DNA of 36,849 bases from Candidatus Methanophagales archaeon (GTDB lineage Archaea > Halobacteriota > Syntropharchaeia > Alkanophagales > Methanospirareceae), in the NCBI GenBank assembly GCA_030612405.1, contig JAUWNY010000002.1, positions 1 to 36,849 of the forward strand, given 5' to 3'. The notes below the pieces were generated by a model. It was given only the letters and a program-made list of their open reading frames with translations. It was not told where the DNA came from and did no database searches. Positions within the stretch are counted from its first letter, which is position 1. Each line of letters begins with the position of its first letter. The translations under genes were made by a program, and so were the position numbers. This document shows positions 7,852-15,348 of the stretch, piece after piece.

Positions 7852-8193
7852 ATGGCAAGGATTCAAGCTATTATAGGACTAATAAAGGATTGCAATGTGG
7901 AAAAGCTGGAAAATATAGCGTTGATGGAAGAGATGTTAGAGAAAGCGGCGAAGCTGATGGATTTGACGTTACTGAAAACTGTCAGCCATAAGTTCTCACC
8001 ACAGGGACTGACTGCGGTTGCATTGCTTGCCGAGAGCCATATCGCCGTTCATACGTATCCGGAAGAGAATTCGATATTCGTAGAGGTGATGTCATGCGGG
8101 CAGGGGGATGCGAAAAAGGTTCTGGAGCTCATGGAAGATATGCTGGGAGGTAAAGCGGAGATTGTACTGGATAAAATAATAGGAGGTGAATAA
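7852..8193 (+). CDS. speD: S-adenosylmethionine decarboxylase proenzyme
   Basis: Self-cleaving pyruvoyl enzyme that makes decarboxylated AdoMet, the aminopropyl donor for polyamines. With the ATG at 7852 it is 113 residues. The processing site is in LLAESHIAVHTYPE, with predicted cleavage between Glu61 and Ser62 and Ser62 becoming the pyruvoyl group. His67 and Cys82 (VMSCG) match the processing and catalytic residues of prokaryotic class 1b enzymes. A GTG at 7837 is in frame, but GAGGAGAAG at 7840-7848 sits right before the ATG. The spermidine synthase-like partner is on the facing arm (12938-14665). Confidence 0.9.
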   Translation: MARIQAIIGLIKDCNVEKLENIALMEEMLEKAAKLMDLTLLKTVSHKFSPQGLTAVALLAESHIAVHTYPEENSIFVEVMSCGQGDAKKVLELMEDMLGGKAEIVLDKIIGGE

Positions 8194-8194
8194 A

Positions 8195-8632
8195 ATGGTA
8201 AATGAAATGATAGTAACGGCGTGGGTAGCACTCTTATGGCTGGTAATAGGGATAGGTCTTAGCATGCTGTTAGTGAAAGTTTACGATATTCTCGTGTTTC
8301 GAAAATTCGACTTGCAGGAAGCGATAGAAGGAAAGAATAGCGCGGTTGCGATATTTTTCAGTTTGATGTTGCTCGGCATAGGTATGGTGGTTGCGGCGAC
8401 GATTATGTCACCAGGAACCGGTTTACTGGTTCATGACATAGCTTTAACAATTGGCTGGAGCATAGGGATTTCGCTCGTTGCAACACTCCTTTTCTTCGTG
8501 TTTGATATATTATTAGTGCCGAAGATAAAACTGCAAGAGGCGATAAGTAACGGGAACATCGCGGCAGGGATACTTTCAGGTGTTGTATACGTTGCAGTTT
8601 CGGTGGTGGCAATGGCGGTGATAATAACGTGA
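8195..8632 (+). CDS. DUF350 membrane protein (YjfL-like)
   Basis: A 145-residue integral membrane protein with about four helices built from two similar halves. Each half carries a cytosolic FDLQEAI / IKLQEAI motif followed by NGN/GKN and a helix with small residues, the DUF350 duplication seen in E. coli YjfL. Molecular function is not established, but it consistently accompanies PspA-family and polyamine-related genes. AGGAGGTG at 8182-8189, overlapping the speD stop, drives the ATG at 8195. Confidence 0.85.
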   Translation: MVNEMIVTAWVALLWLVIGIGLSMLLVKVYDILVFRKFDLQEAIEGKNSAVAIFFSLMLLGIGMVVAATIMSPGTGLLVHDIALTIGWSIGISLVATLLFFVFDILLVPKIKLQEAISNGNIAAGILSGVVYVAVSVVAMAVIIT

Positions 8633-8648
8633 ATGGCTTCCAGGTAAG

Positions 8649-8731
8649 AAACCACGAGATTACACAAGATTAACACAGAAGAGAGAAAATAAAAAGAAAA
8701 ATCCCGTGAAAATCTGTGTAATCTTGTGGTT
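8649..8731. repeat. Short element with terminal inverted repeats (AACCACRAGATTACACA)
   Basis: The left end AACCACGAGATTACACAAG and the right end CTGTGTAATCTTGTGGTT are near-perfect inverted repeats around a ~45 bp AT/A-rich core. Related copies occur at 18377-18439, about 20503-20552 and 21341-21371. It lies inside the DUF350-to-8763 gap, interrupting an otherwise gapless operon. It resembles a non-autonomous mobile element or a hairpin-forming intergenic repeat. Confidence 0.65.
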
Positions 8732-8762
8732 ATAAATTGACACGGGAGGGATAAAAGAAGAA

Positions 8763-9707
8763 ATGGTAGCTAAAGAGGATATAGGCATATTAGCAGCTAT
8801 GGTTGTTATAGTGATACTCATTGTGGCTTCGATTCCGTTCGTTATAGGACCGCTTTTAGCACCTCCGAAATACACAGAAGACCAGCAAATAGCTCTTTCT
8901 TTAGTTTCGTACCTTGGCTATCACACGCTTGGCGACGATTCTATAGACCATTACAGTGCACAGAAGGTGCATGAAAATGGCGTTGCCGGGATAATGTACA
9001 AATATGGGAGAGAGGCGAAGGATATTGATAAAACGGTGCACGAGAAGTTAGAGGAGGTAGGTTTTGTCACAACTGCGATAGAAAGCGAGAAAAGTGGTGC
9101 ATGGGAGCCGTTCTGGGATTATTCGTGGTTCTCGGCTGCGAATGGTGATATAGTTGCTTATGTTACGACTTATTCTGATGGTCGCAGCAAATATGTTTGT
9201 ATAGCTGCGGGTTCAGACGATTATGAAGAGGAGGTATTCAAGATTCGTGCGGAAGGAAATGACTTCGTATCGTTGAGGAGTGATGTCAGGTATAAATCAG
9301 GAGAACCCGCAGAGATTGAGCACGTTGCACCTCTTGCGGGGACGATGTATGCGATAAAGTATCCTCAACACAAGTTGAGTGGACCGAGAGATGCGGCGGT
9401 GAACATAGAGGCGAGGAAGTCGTACGACGAGGTGCTTGCGCTGAAAGAGAAAGTGGCGACGAACGAAACGTTCCAGCGAGAGTTCTTCAACGTTACTGCT
9501 GATAATGAGACGGCGGCGGTAAATGATACTCGTGTAGTCAGAGAGAGAACAAGGTATTACCCCTGGGGCTTCTTTTGGGTCTGTGGTGGTGGATATGGAT
9601 ACTACTCGCCTTACAGGTACGATCGTCCCGGCTCAGGTCCTATTGTCAGGCCGAGAGGTACGGGATATACTATCCGGGGTGGGGGAGGTCCGGGGATGGC
9701 GAAGTGA
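8763..9707 (+). CDS. Membrane-anchored protein with Gly/Tyr-rich tail, PspA/polyamine operon
   Basis: A 314-residue protein with one N-terminal membrane helix (about residues 8-31) and a probable extracytoplasmic domain with NxT/NxS sequons. Its aromatic Gly/Tyr/Pro/Arg-rich tail runs from about 265: YYPWGFFWVCGGGYGYYSP, then repeated RPG/RGG. I do not recognise the core domain. Bacterial versions of this neighbourhood often include a secreted DUF4247 or DUF1190/YgiB-type protein with a similar low-complexity tail, so it may fill the same slot; that is an analogy, not homology I can show. The ATG at 8763 follows a gap containing a mobile-type repeat. Confidence 0.7.
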   Translation: MVAKEDIGILAAMVVIVILIVASIPFVIGPLLAPPKYTEDQQIALSLVSYLGYHTLGDDSIDHYSAQKVHENGVAGIMYKYGREAKDIDKTVHEKLEEVGFVTTAIESEKSGAWEPFWDYSWFSAANGDIVAYVTTYSDGRSKYVCIAAGSDDYEEEVFKIRAEGNDFVSLRSDVRYKSGEPAEIEHVAPLAGTMYAIKYPQHKLSGPRDAAVNIEARKSYDEVLALKEKVATNETFQREFFNVTADNETAAVNDTRVVRERTRYYPWGFFWVCGGGYGYYSPYRYDRPGSGPIVRPRGTGYTIRGGGGPGMAK

Positions 9708-9714
9708 GGGGAAC

Positions 9715-11880
9715 ATGGAATTAGCGTATCAAGCACTACAAAAATACTTTGGTTATACTTCATTTCTTCCTCTTCAAGAGGAGATCGTCAAGGATATTCT
9801 GCTAAAAAACGATGTTTTTGCCCTGATGCCAACGGGCGGGGGTAAATCTTTGTGTTATCAATTACCAGCCCTTCTTTTGGACGGTGTGACGATTGTTGTC
9901 TCACCGCTTATTGCTTTAATGAAAGACCAGGTCGATGGGTTAAAAGCAAATGGAATTGCGGCAGCATATATCAACAGCTCTTTGCGTTTTGATGAGATAC
10001 AACACATAAAATTGGAATTGCTGGAGAACAGAATCAGCATTCTTTATGTGGCTCCCGAAAGAATAATGCTACCCGACTTCTTGCTATTCTTACAGCGTTT
10101 GAATATCAGTTTGATTGCCGTTGACGAAGCCCACTGCATCTCAGAATGGGGGCATGATTTTAGACCAGAATACCGTCAGTTGAAATTGCTTAAAGAGCAT
10201 TTCCCTCAAGCTCCTTTAATTGCACTGACCGCAACCGCTATTCCCGAGGTACAAAAGGATATTATAACACAGTTAAGGCTAACCAATTCAAAGATATATA
10301 AAGCGAGTTTAAACCGGGAAAATTTATTCTACCAGGTTAAACCAAAAGATAATGCCTATCACCAATTGCTCCAGTATTTAAATTTAAAGAACCATAAAAG
10401 AGATCCAGGGATAATTTATTGTTACAGCCGTAAATCTGCCGATGATCTGGCAAATAAACTACAAAAAGACGGTTTTCGCGCTTTACCGTACCACGCAGGC
10501 TTGGGAGCTGATTTAAGGGCGGAAACGCAGGATAAATTTGTTAAAGACGATGTTGAGATAATCGTGGCAACAATAGCCTTTGGAATGGGCGTGGATAAGT
10601 CGAATATACGTTTTGTGATACATTACGATTTACCTAAAAATCTTGAGAGCTATTATCAAGAGACAGGAAGGGCAGGCAGAGACGGACTTAGAAGCGATTG
10701 CATTCTCTTTTTCAGTCATGGCGATAAGCGAAAAATAGAGTACTTCATCGAGCAAAAAGGAGATGAAACAGAAAAGCGAATTGGATATAAGAAATTGCTT
10801 GACATGGTTAATTTTTGTGAAGGCAGAACATGTCGCAGGAAAATTTTGTTGGATTATTTCGGTGAAGCGTGTAATGAAAATGAAACGAATTGCGGGAATT
10901 GCGATAATTGCCTGGAGCCGAAGGAAACGATTGATGGAACATTTATCGCTCAAAAGATCATATCGTGCGTTTCCCAGGTTCGGGAAAGGTTCGGGATGAG
11001 TTACATCGCTGATGTTTTGTGCGGCTCAAAGAGTCAAAAAATAATTTGCAATCTGCACGATACTTTAACAACTTATGGTACTGGCAAAGAATACGCAAAA
11101 AAGCAGTGGCAGGCTTTTATCAGGGAACTCGTTCAACTCGGGTATCTGAAATCGGAAGGTGACAAATACCCAATCGTAAAACTGACACCGCGGAGTCGCG
11201 ATATTTTATCCAAAAAAGAAAGGGTTTTGTTGACCAAGCCGACAGAAGAAGTTCAGATAGCGCAAAAATATTTCGATGTGGGCTTCGATCACGGTTTATT
11301 TGAAATTTTAAGAAGTTTGAGGAAGGGACTCGCTGATGCAGAGGGTATGCCACCGTATATCATCTTTCACGATTCGTGTTTGAAGGCGATGGCAACTCAG
11401 TTCCCGCGAAGTCTATCAGATTTTCGGAAGATCGGCGGCGTTGGTGAAAGCAAATTCGAGAAATACGGGGAATTATTCGTAAAAGAAATTGTTGATTATT
11501 GTAAGGAACATAATGTTGAGCCCAAAGCAATCAACGTACGCGACTATAATCCAGCACCTGGCAAAACAATGAAGACATCTACGCTGCAAGAAACACTGGA
11601 ACTTTACAAACAAAATTTAACAATTGAGGAAATCGCTCAGAAAAGAAATCTGGCAATAGGCACGATAGCATCACATATTGAAAAACTAATTTTATCGGGC
11701 GAAGAAATTTCTATTGATAAATTCGTTGATATTTATAGGCAAGAGCATATCATAAGGGCGATGTCAATTCTGGGTATCGAGAGATTAGCACCTATAAAAG
11801 AAAAGCTGGGTGATGATTATTCTTATGAAGAAATACGCCTGGTAATGGCCTCTAAAATGAGCAATCGTAAAATATCTTAG
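9715..11880 (+). CDS. recQ: RecQ-family ATP-dependent DNA helicase
   Basis: 3'-5' DNA helicase of 721 residues. Motif I is PTGGGKS (Lys44), motif Ia VVSPLIALMKDQV, motif II VDEAHCISEWGHDFRPEY, motif III LTATA, and motifs V/VI FGMGVDKSNIRFVIHYDLP and QETGRAGRDG. The RecQ zinc site (CRRKILLDYFGEAC...CGNCDNC), an RQC winged helix, an HRDC domain (about 540-610) and a C-terminal helix-turn-helix (IEEIAQKRNLAIGTIASHIEKL) follow. An upstream in-frame GTG at 9583 would overlap the previous gene; the ATG at 9715 has GAGGGGA before it. RecQ is patchy in archaea, and this full bacterial-style domain set suggests acquisition from bacteria. A repair link to the PspA module is unproven. Confidence 0.95.
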   Translation: MELAYQALQKYFGYTSFLPLQEEIVKDILLKNDVFALMPTGGGKSLCYQLPALLLDGVTIVVSPLIALMKDQVDGLKANGIAAAYINSSLRFDEIQHIKLELLENRISILYVAPERIMLPDFLLFLQRLNISLIAVDEAHCISEWGHDFRPEYRQLKLLKEHFPQAPLIALTATAIPEVQKDIITQLRLTNSKIYKASLNRENLFYQVKPKDNAYHQLLQYLNLKNHKRDPGIIYCYSRKSADDLANKLQKDGFRALPYHAGLGADLRAETQDKFVKDDVEIIVATIAFGMGVDKSNIRFVIHYDLPKNLESYYQETGRAGRDGLRSDCILFFSHGDKRKIEYFIEQKGDETEKRIGYKKLLDMVNFCEGRTCRRKILLDYFGEACNENETNCGNCDNCLEPKETIDGTFIAQKIISCVSQVRERFGMSYIADVLCGSKSQKIICNLHDTLTTYGTGKEYAKKQWQAFIRELVQLGYLKSEGDKYPIVKLTPRSRDILSKKERVLLTKPTEEVQIAQKYFDVGFDHGLFEILRSLRKGLADAEGMPPYIIFHDSCLKAMATQFPRSLSDFRKIGGVGESKFEKYGELFVKEIVDYCKEHNVEPKAINVRDYNPAPGKTMKTSTLQETLELYKQNLTIEEIAQKRNLAIGTIASHIEKLILSGEEISIDKFVDIYRQEHIIRAMSILGIERLAPIKEKLGDDYSYEEIRLVMASKMSNRKIS

Positions 11881-11964
11881 AGTTGTTTAAGTGGATGGAA
11901 AAATCTCTGTCTAATTAAAAACGTATCTGCATATTAAACTGGTAAGGATATGAATATGTGCAAT

Positions 11965-12936
11965 TTAACGTGAAGAAGATATTACCACCAGATAATCTCC
12001 TTCCTCCAACGTAATATCTGCCGTGAAGTCGAAAATAAACCTTCCCCTTTTGTATAACGCTATCACCTTTTCATTCTCACCCCGCGACATATCCACCAAC
12101 CTCGTTTTCTCGCCCACTTTTATCTGCTTCAGGTCAAACCCTTCAACCGAAGTCGAAGCATCCATAATGAAATTCACAACCACTGGCTCGGTAACCGCAT
12201 GAGCAAGTAATCTCCCGCTTAGCTCTGCATAAGATATTATATGGTCAATCCCAGCTCCACGCATCATCTCCACGTGCTCCCGCGTCTCGCATGTCGCAAC
12301 GATTTTTATACCGGGATTCAGTCTCCGGGTTGCGAGAGCAATCATTATCGTCTCGGAATCGTTCTCCAGTGGTATCATCATCGTCTTTGCATCTTCGATC
12401 CCGCATCTATTCAACGTCTCGCTCTTTGTCGGGTCTCCACTAATATGGGGTATCTCCCGCGCATTCAGCTCTGCTTGATCCAATTCGCTTCCCACCACTA
12501 AAAACTCCTCATTTTCGTTCCTTAGCTCTTTTATCGCCTCTTCTGCTTTGGTATTCCAGCCCACGATAATGGTATGCTTCTTCATCTTCACCGCCCCCGA
12601 CCCAAATAATTTTTTTAATGCACTCTTAGTAGAAAAGGATACAAGTTGTTCAATTACATACGCAATGGTTCCTATTCCCCCCAATGCAACCAGCACAAAT
12701 GTAATCCGTCCACCCATTGTTTTTGGCGTGAAATCACCGTAGCCCACGGTCGTAATCGTCACGATTACCCAATAAACGGCGTCCCATATCTCTTCTACTC
12801 CTTCACTGCCTCTTTCAAAATGGTAAAATGCTATGGAGCCGAATATGAGCACGAAAAGGAGTAGGGATAGAATCCTGAATTTATCTACGTGTCGCCTTAA
12901 AGCTCTTATCCTGTTTATCAGCCGTAGTAGTAGCAT
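11965..12936 (-). CDS. RCK-gated potassium channel (TrkA-N/TrkA-C)
   Basis: A 323-residue MthK-like channel: one N-terminal helix (residues 22-38), a pore loop with selectivity filter TVGYGD (63-68), a second helix (about 78-95), then a RCK-N Rossmann domain (HTIIVGWNTKAEEAIKEL) and a RCK-C domain to the end (EEGDYLVVIS). Such channels pass K+ under ligand (Ca2+, nucleotide) control. It starts one base after the stop of the spermidine synthase-like gene, with AAGGAG inside that gene's 3' end, so the two are translationally linked. Two-helix channels of this sort recur in PspA/spermidine synthase neighbourhoods. The 84-nt gap before recQ holds only convergent gene ends. Confidence 0.9.
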   Translation of the reverse strand: MLLLRLINRIRALRRHVDKFRILSLLLFVLIFGSIAFYHFERGSEGVEEIWDAVYWVIVTITTVGYGDFTPKTMGGRITFVLVALGGIGTIAYVIEQLVSFSTKSALKKLFGSGAVKMKKHTIIVGWNTKAEEAIKELRNENEEFLVVGSELDQAELNAREIPHISGDPTKSETLNRCGIEDAKTMMIPLENDSETIMIALATRRLNPGIKIVATCETREHVEMMRGAGIDHIISYAELSGRLLAHAVTEPVVVNFIMDASTSVEGFDLKQIKVGEKTRLVDMSRGENEKVIALYKRGRFIFDFTADITLEEGDYLVVISSSR

Positions 12937-12937
12937 C

Positions 12938-14665
12938 TTAATACTCCTTAATTATTACCGGTTTATCAATCGTATTTATAAAATGCGTATTCTCCATATC
13001 TTGTAGAAGCCACGGAGGAAGTGCGAAGAGCGAAAAATGTGTCTCTTCGCTGTACGTGTTTGTTTCGATAGCCGCTATAACAGCCGCAATCTCATCGTCA
13101 CTTATTTGCAGTGGGTCATAATGTTTGGATGCGATTGCGAACCCCCATTGCCCGAAACTTGGTATATATTGCGTATACATCCGAACAACCGGAAATCGTG
13201 ACTGTCGCAATGTATTTGCAATTATTATGTATCCGTCAGCGTCTAACGCCCAATCTGCCTGCGTAGCCTGCGTAGCCATCATTCCATCTTCATCCAGCAA
13301 AGAATAAACGTCATTATAGAACTCCAGCGAATAAAAAGTTGCGAGAATATCATTGTTGGGGTCAGGCAGGTCTAAAATAACGAGGTCGAACTTTTTACTG
13401 TCCCTAAGCGCTTCTTCTATATATTTTCTTCCGTCCATCGCCACATACTTATATCTAAGGTCTTTCCATGAATCGTTGTGTATGCTTCGCAGATATTTCT
13501 TTGATATTTCTATTACTTCGGGGTCTAAGTCCACGAGTGTTATATTTCCTATTTTGTCATCTGAGAACCTCGTTAATACTTCTAAGACGCCGAGGTCGCC
13601 ACCGCCAATGATGAGGACATCAAGATTATGTTTATGTGCGTTATTCAGTAAAGTAACTGCGGCGGGTAATACCAGCGCCTCCGAATATGGCTCATCATCA
13701 CTCTCGGATATTTGCACGCTGCCATCGAGGAACAAAACACGTCCAAGAATATCATGGTCTATTACTGTTATCGTCTGGTATCTGCTCTGTGTTCGCTCAA
13801 GGATAACCTGTCCACGATACAAATCCCCAACCGTGGTATATTCCAACTGCTCTGCCTTGTGGTAGCCCATGGCAAATAGGGAGAAAAAAAGAGCAAAAAA
13901 TATAATCACGGGAATCATCTTGTATCGATTATTTCGACGTTTGTTCTTTGGAAAGAGTGCCTTTGAAGGGTTATCAGAACTCCGAAAGAATATCATGAAC
14001 AGCGCCACACTCACTGCTCCTGTTGTATTCAGCATTCCTCCGGTGTGTACTGTCGTTATTGAGCCGAATAGGGGGATCATTATGAACCCGGCAGAAATCG
14101 CCCCTGAGACTCCTCCTATGGTATCCAGAAAATATGAATATCCGGATACTTCGCCGATTTTTTCCGTTTTGTATTTTGATAATATGTTTATGGCTACCGG
14201 GAGTTCTCCACCCATCAATACGGCGGGAACGAGCAAAATGCACGAACTGTAGAATACCAGGACATGCCATGAAGTGGGGTTGAGATTGATGAACTCGAAT
14301 GCATAAATTATTCCGTCAGTTAGCATCCATGTATCGCAAAGTGCGAGTCTCCTCGTGACTGGCACGATAACAAGAGAAATAAGGGCAATAAGCATTTCTA
14401 AGATGAAGAGCAGGAGGAATGGATTCTTGGTTCTATCAGAGAGTTTGCCGATGACAAGGCTTCCAACTGCGAGACCGCCCATTATCGAAGCTAAAACTAT
14501 CGAGCCGGAATAAAAAGAAGAGCCGAGAAGTAGTGTAAATTCCCTTAAAAGGACGACTTCGTAGATCATCGCTGCTGCTCCGGTAGAAAGCAGGGTTATT
14601 GCAATGACAATGAATACGGCTCTGTGATGCCCATTTACTGTCATAGTGTTATGTGCATGATGCAT
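12938..14665 (-). CDS. Membrane-fused spermidine synthase-like aminopropyltransferase
   Basis: A 575-residue protein: seven or eight N-terminal membrane helices (to about residue 265), then a spermidine synthase fold. Recognisable pieces are YQTITVIDHDILGRVLFLDG, QISESDDEPYSEALV (canonical DExxYHE, here Tyr-Ser-Glu), the nucleotide loop LIIGGGDLGVLEVL, VDLDPEVIEISK, and catalytic-type DLPDP. Together with speD on the other arm it could aminopropylate a membrane-associated amine. The membrane fusion and altered motif argue against ordinary cytosolic spermidine synthesis. Only 37 bp separate it from divergent ogt, and TTTAAAATATAAC at 14688-14700 is a plausible TATA region. The MHHAHNTMTVNGHH start is His-rich; a later ATG is possible. 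Confidence 0.88.
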   Translation of the reverse strand: MHHAHNTMTVNGHHRAVFIVIAITLLSTGAAAMIYEVVLLREFTLLLGSSFYSGSIVLASIMGGLAVGSLVIGKLSDRTKNPFLLLFILEMLIALISLVIVPVTRRLALCDTWMLTDGIIYAFEFINLNPTSWHVLVFYSSCILLVPAVLMGGELPVAINILSKYKTEKIGEVSGYSYFLDTIGGVSGAISAGFIMIPLFGSITTVHTGGMLNTTGAVSVALFMIFFRSSDNPSKALFPKNKRRNNRYKMIPVIIFFALFFSLFAMGYHKAEQLEYTTVGDLYRGQVILERTQSRYQTITVIDHDILGRVLFLDGSVQISESDDEPYSEALVLPAAVTLLNNAHKHNLDVLIIGGGDLGVLEVLTRFSDDKIGNITLVDLDPEVIEISKKYLRSIHNDSWKDLRYKYVAMDGRKYIEEALRDSKKFDLVILDLPDPNNDILATFYSLEFYNDVYSLLDEDGMMATQATQADWALDADGYIIIANTLRQSRFPVVRMYTQYIPSFGQWGFAIASKHYDPLQISDDEIAAVIAAIETNTYSEETHFSLFALPPWLLQDMENTHFINTIDKPVIIKEY

Positions 14666-14702
14666 GCATGTTATTACTTTAGTGAATGTTATATTTTAAA
14701 CT

Positions 14703-15020
14703 ATGGATAAAAATTTCCATGAGGCAGTATTGAAGTTGGTAAAGCAAATACCAGAGGGTAAAGTAACAACTTATGGTGAGATAGCGAGAGAAATAACAGG
14801 TTCAGTCCATGCTGCTCGTGCTGTTGGACAGGCAGTTGCTACAAATCCGTATCCTATTGTTGTTCCTTGTCATCGTGTCGTGAGAAGCGATGGAGACATT
14901 GGAGGTTATAGTTTGGGTGTGGATAAGAAGATAAGGCTTTTGAGCGCGGAAGGAGCAGAGATAAAAGGGAGAAAGGTGTTGAATTTCGAGCAAAGGCTTT
15001 TCCTTTTCGATTGTATATAA
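14703..15020 (+). CDS. ogt: Methylated-DNA--[protein]-cysteine S-methyltransferase
   Basis: Suicide repair enzyme that removes O6-alkyl groups from guanine. The 105 residues cover only the C-terminal catalytic domain: VTTYGEIAREI, the DNA-binding helix with ARAVGQAVATNP (arginine finger), and PCHRVV with acceptor Cys56. An acceptor cysteine makes it an active enzyme type rather than an alkyltransferase-like protein. The last codons, LFDCI and the TAA stop, lie in a repeated sequence (ATTGTATATAAAG) also found at 3348, 23803 and 25156, so the present C-terminus was set by insertion of that element. Confidence 0.93.
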   Translation: MDKNFHEAVLKLVKQIPEGKVTTYGEIAREITGSVHAARAVGQAVATNPYPIVVPCHRVVRSDGDIGGYSLGVDKKIRLLSAEGAEIKGRKVLNFEQRLFLFDCI

Positions 15021-15076
15021 AGTATAACATCTACCTATTTAGGACGCAGATTTACGCGGATTTACGCAGAAAACTA
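15009..15076 (-). repeat. 3' flank of the GxxExxY-type element (copy at ogt)
   Basis: Reading on the minus strand from the GxxExxY remnant's stop: TTTTCTGCGTAAATCCGCG, TAAATCTGCGTCCTAAATAGG, TAGATGTTATACTTTATATACAAT. This matches the copy at 23803-23866 and, more loosely, 3348-3416 and 25156-25212. It overlaps the stop codon of ogt and points its TATA-like boxes antisense into ogt. Confidence 0.7.
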
Positions 15077-15264
15077 TTTCCTCAAACTATCAAATGCCTT
15101 ACGTTTAACTTCCAGTTTAGTGTCAAAATTAAATTCTATCATCCTTGCATTCTCATAAACCTTTTCCAGAAAGCCATAACCCCTTTATTATAAACTCAAT
15201 AGAAGATTCTAATAATCCCCTCCGCCAATTCCTTATATTTTAAATCCTGATTATCTGCGGTCAT
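15074..15264 (-). pseudogene. Decayed, internally deleted GxxExxY-family gene
   Basis: The minus strand begins MTADNQDLKYKELAEGIIR, IFY, then an in-frame TGA where Glu is expected. After a one-base frame change it reads GYGFLEKVYENARMIEF, containing the defining G-x-x-E-x-x-Y (GFLEKVY), and then jumps to the normal C-terminus KLEVKRKAFDSLRK and a stop. Intact relatives are about 120-130 residues, so roughly 60 residues are missing from the middle. The region from 15021 to 15348 contains only this element and its flanks. GxxExxY proteins have no established biochemical function. Confidence 0.8.
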
Positions 15265-15348
15265 CTGCGTCCGATTATCAAAAATTATTCTTTCTTGCTT
15301 TAAAAAATAAAAGAAGAGGAAGAAGTCCTCCTTATACTTTGTATTTAC

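Noticed and set aside
9583-9714. RecQ starting at GTG 9583, giving a 44-residue N-terminal extension
   Set aside because: The extension overlaps the previous gene in another frame, is not helicase-like, and the ATG at 9715 has a good ribosome site and begins the usual RecQ N-terminus.
6183-12936. Antiphage defence island containing RecQ and PspA
   Set aside because: The genes match the PspA-polyamine association, and RecQ alone is a general repair helicase; no nuclease effector, nucleotide cyclase or other defence hallmark is linked.
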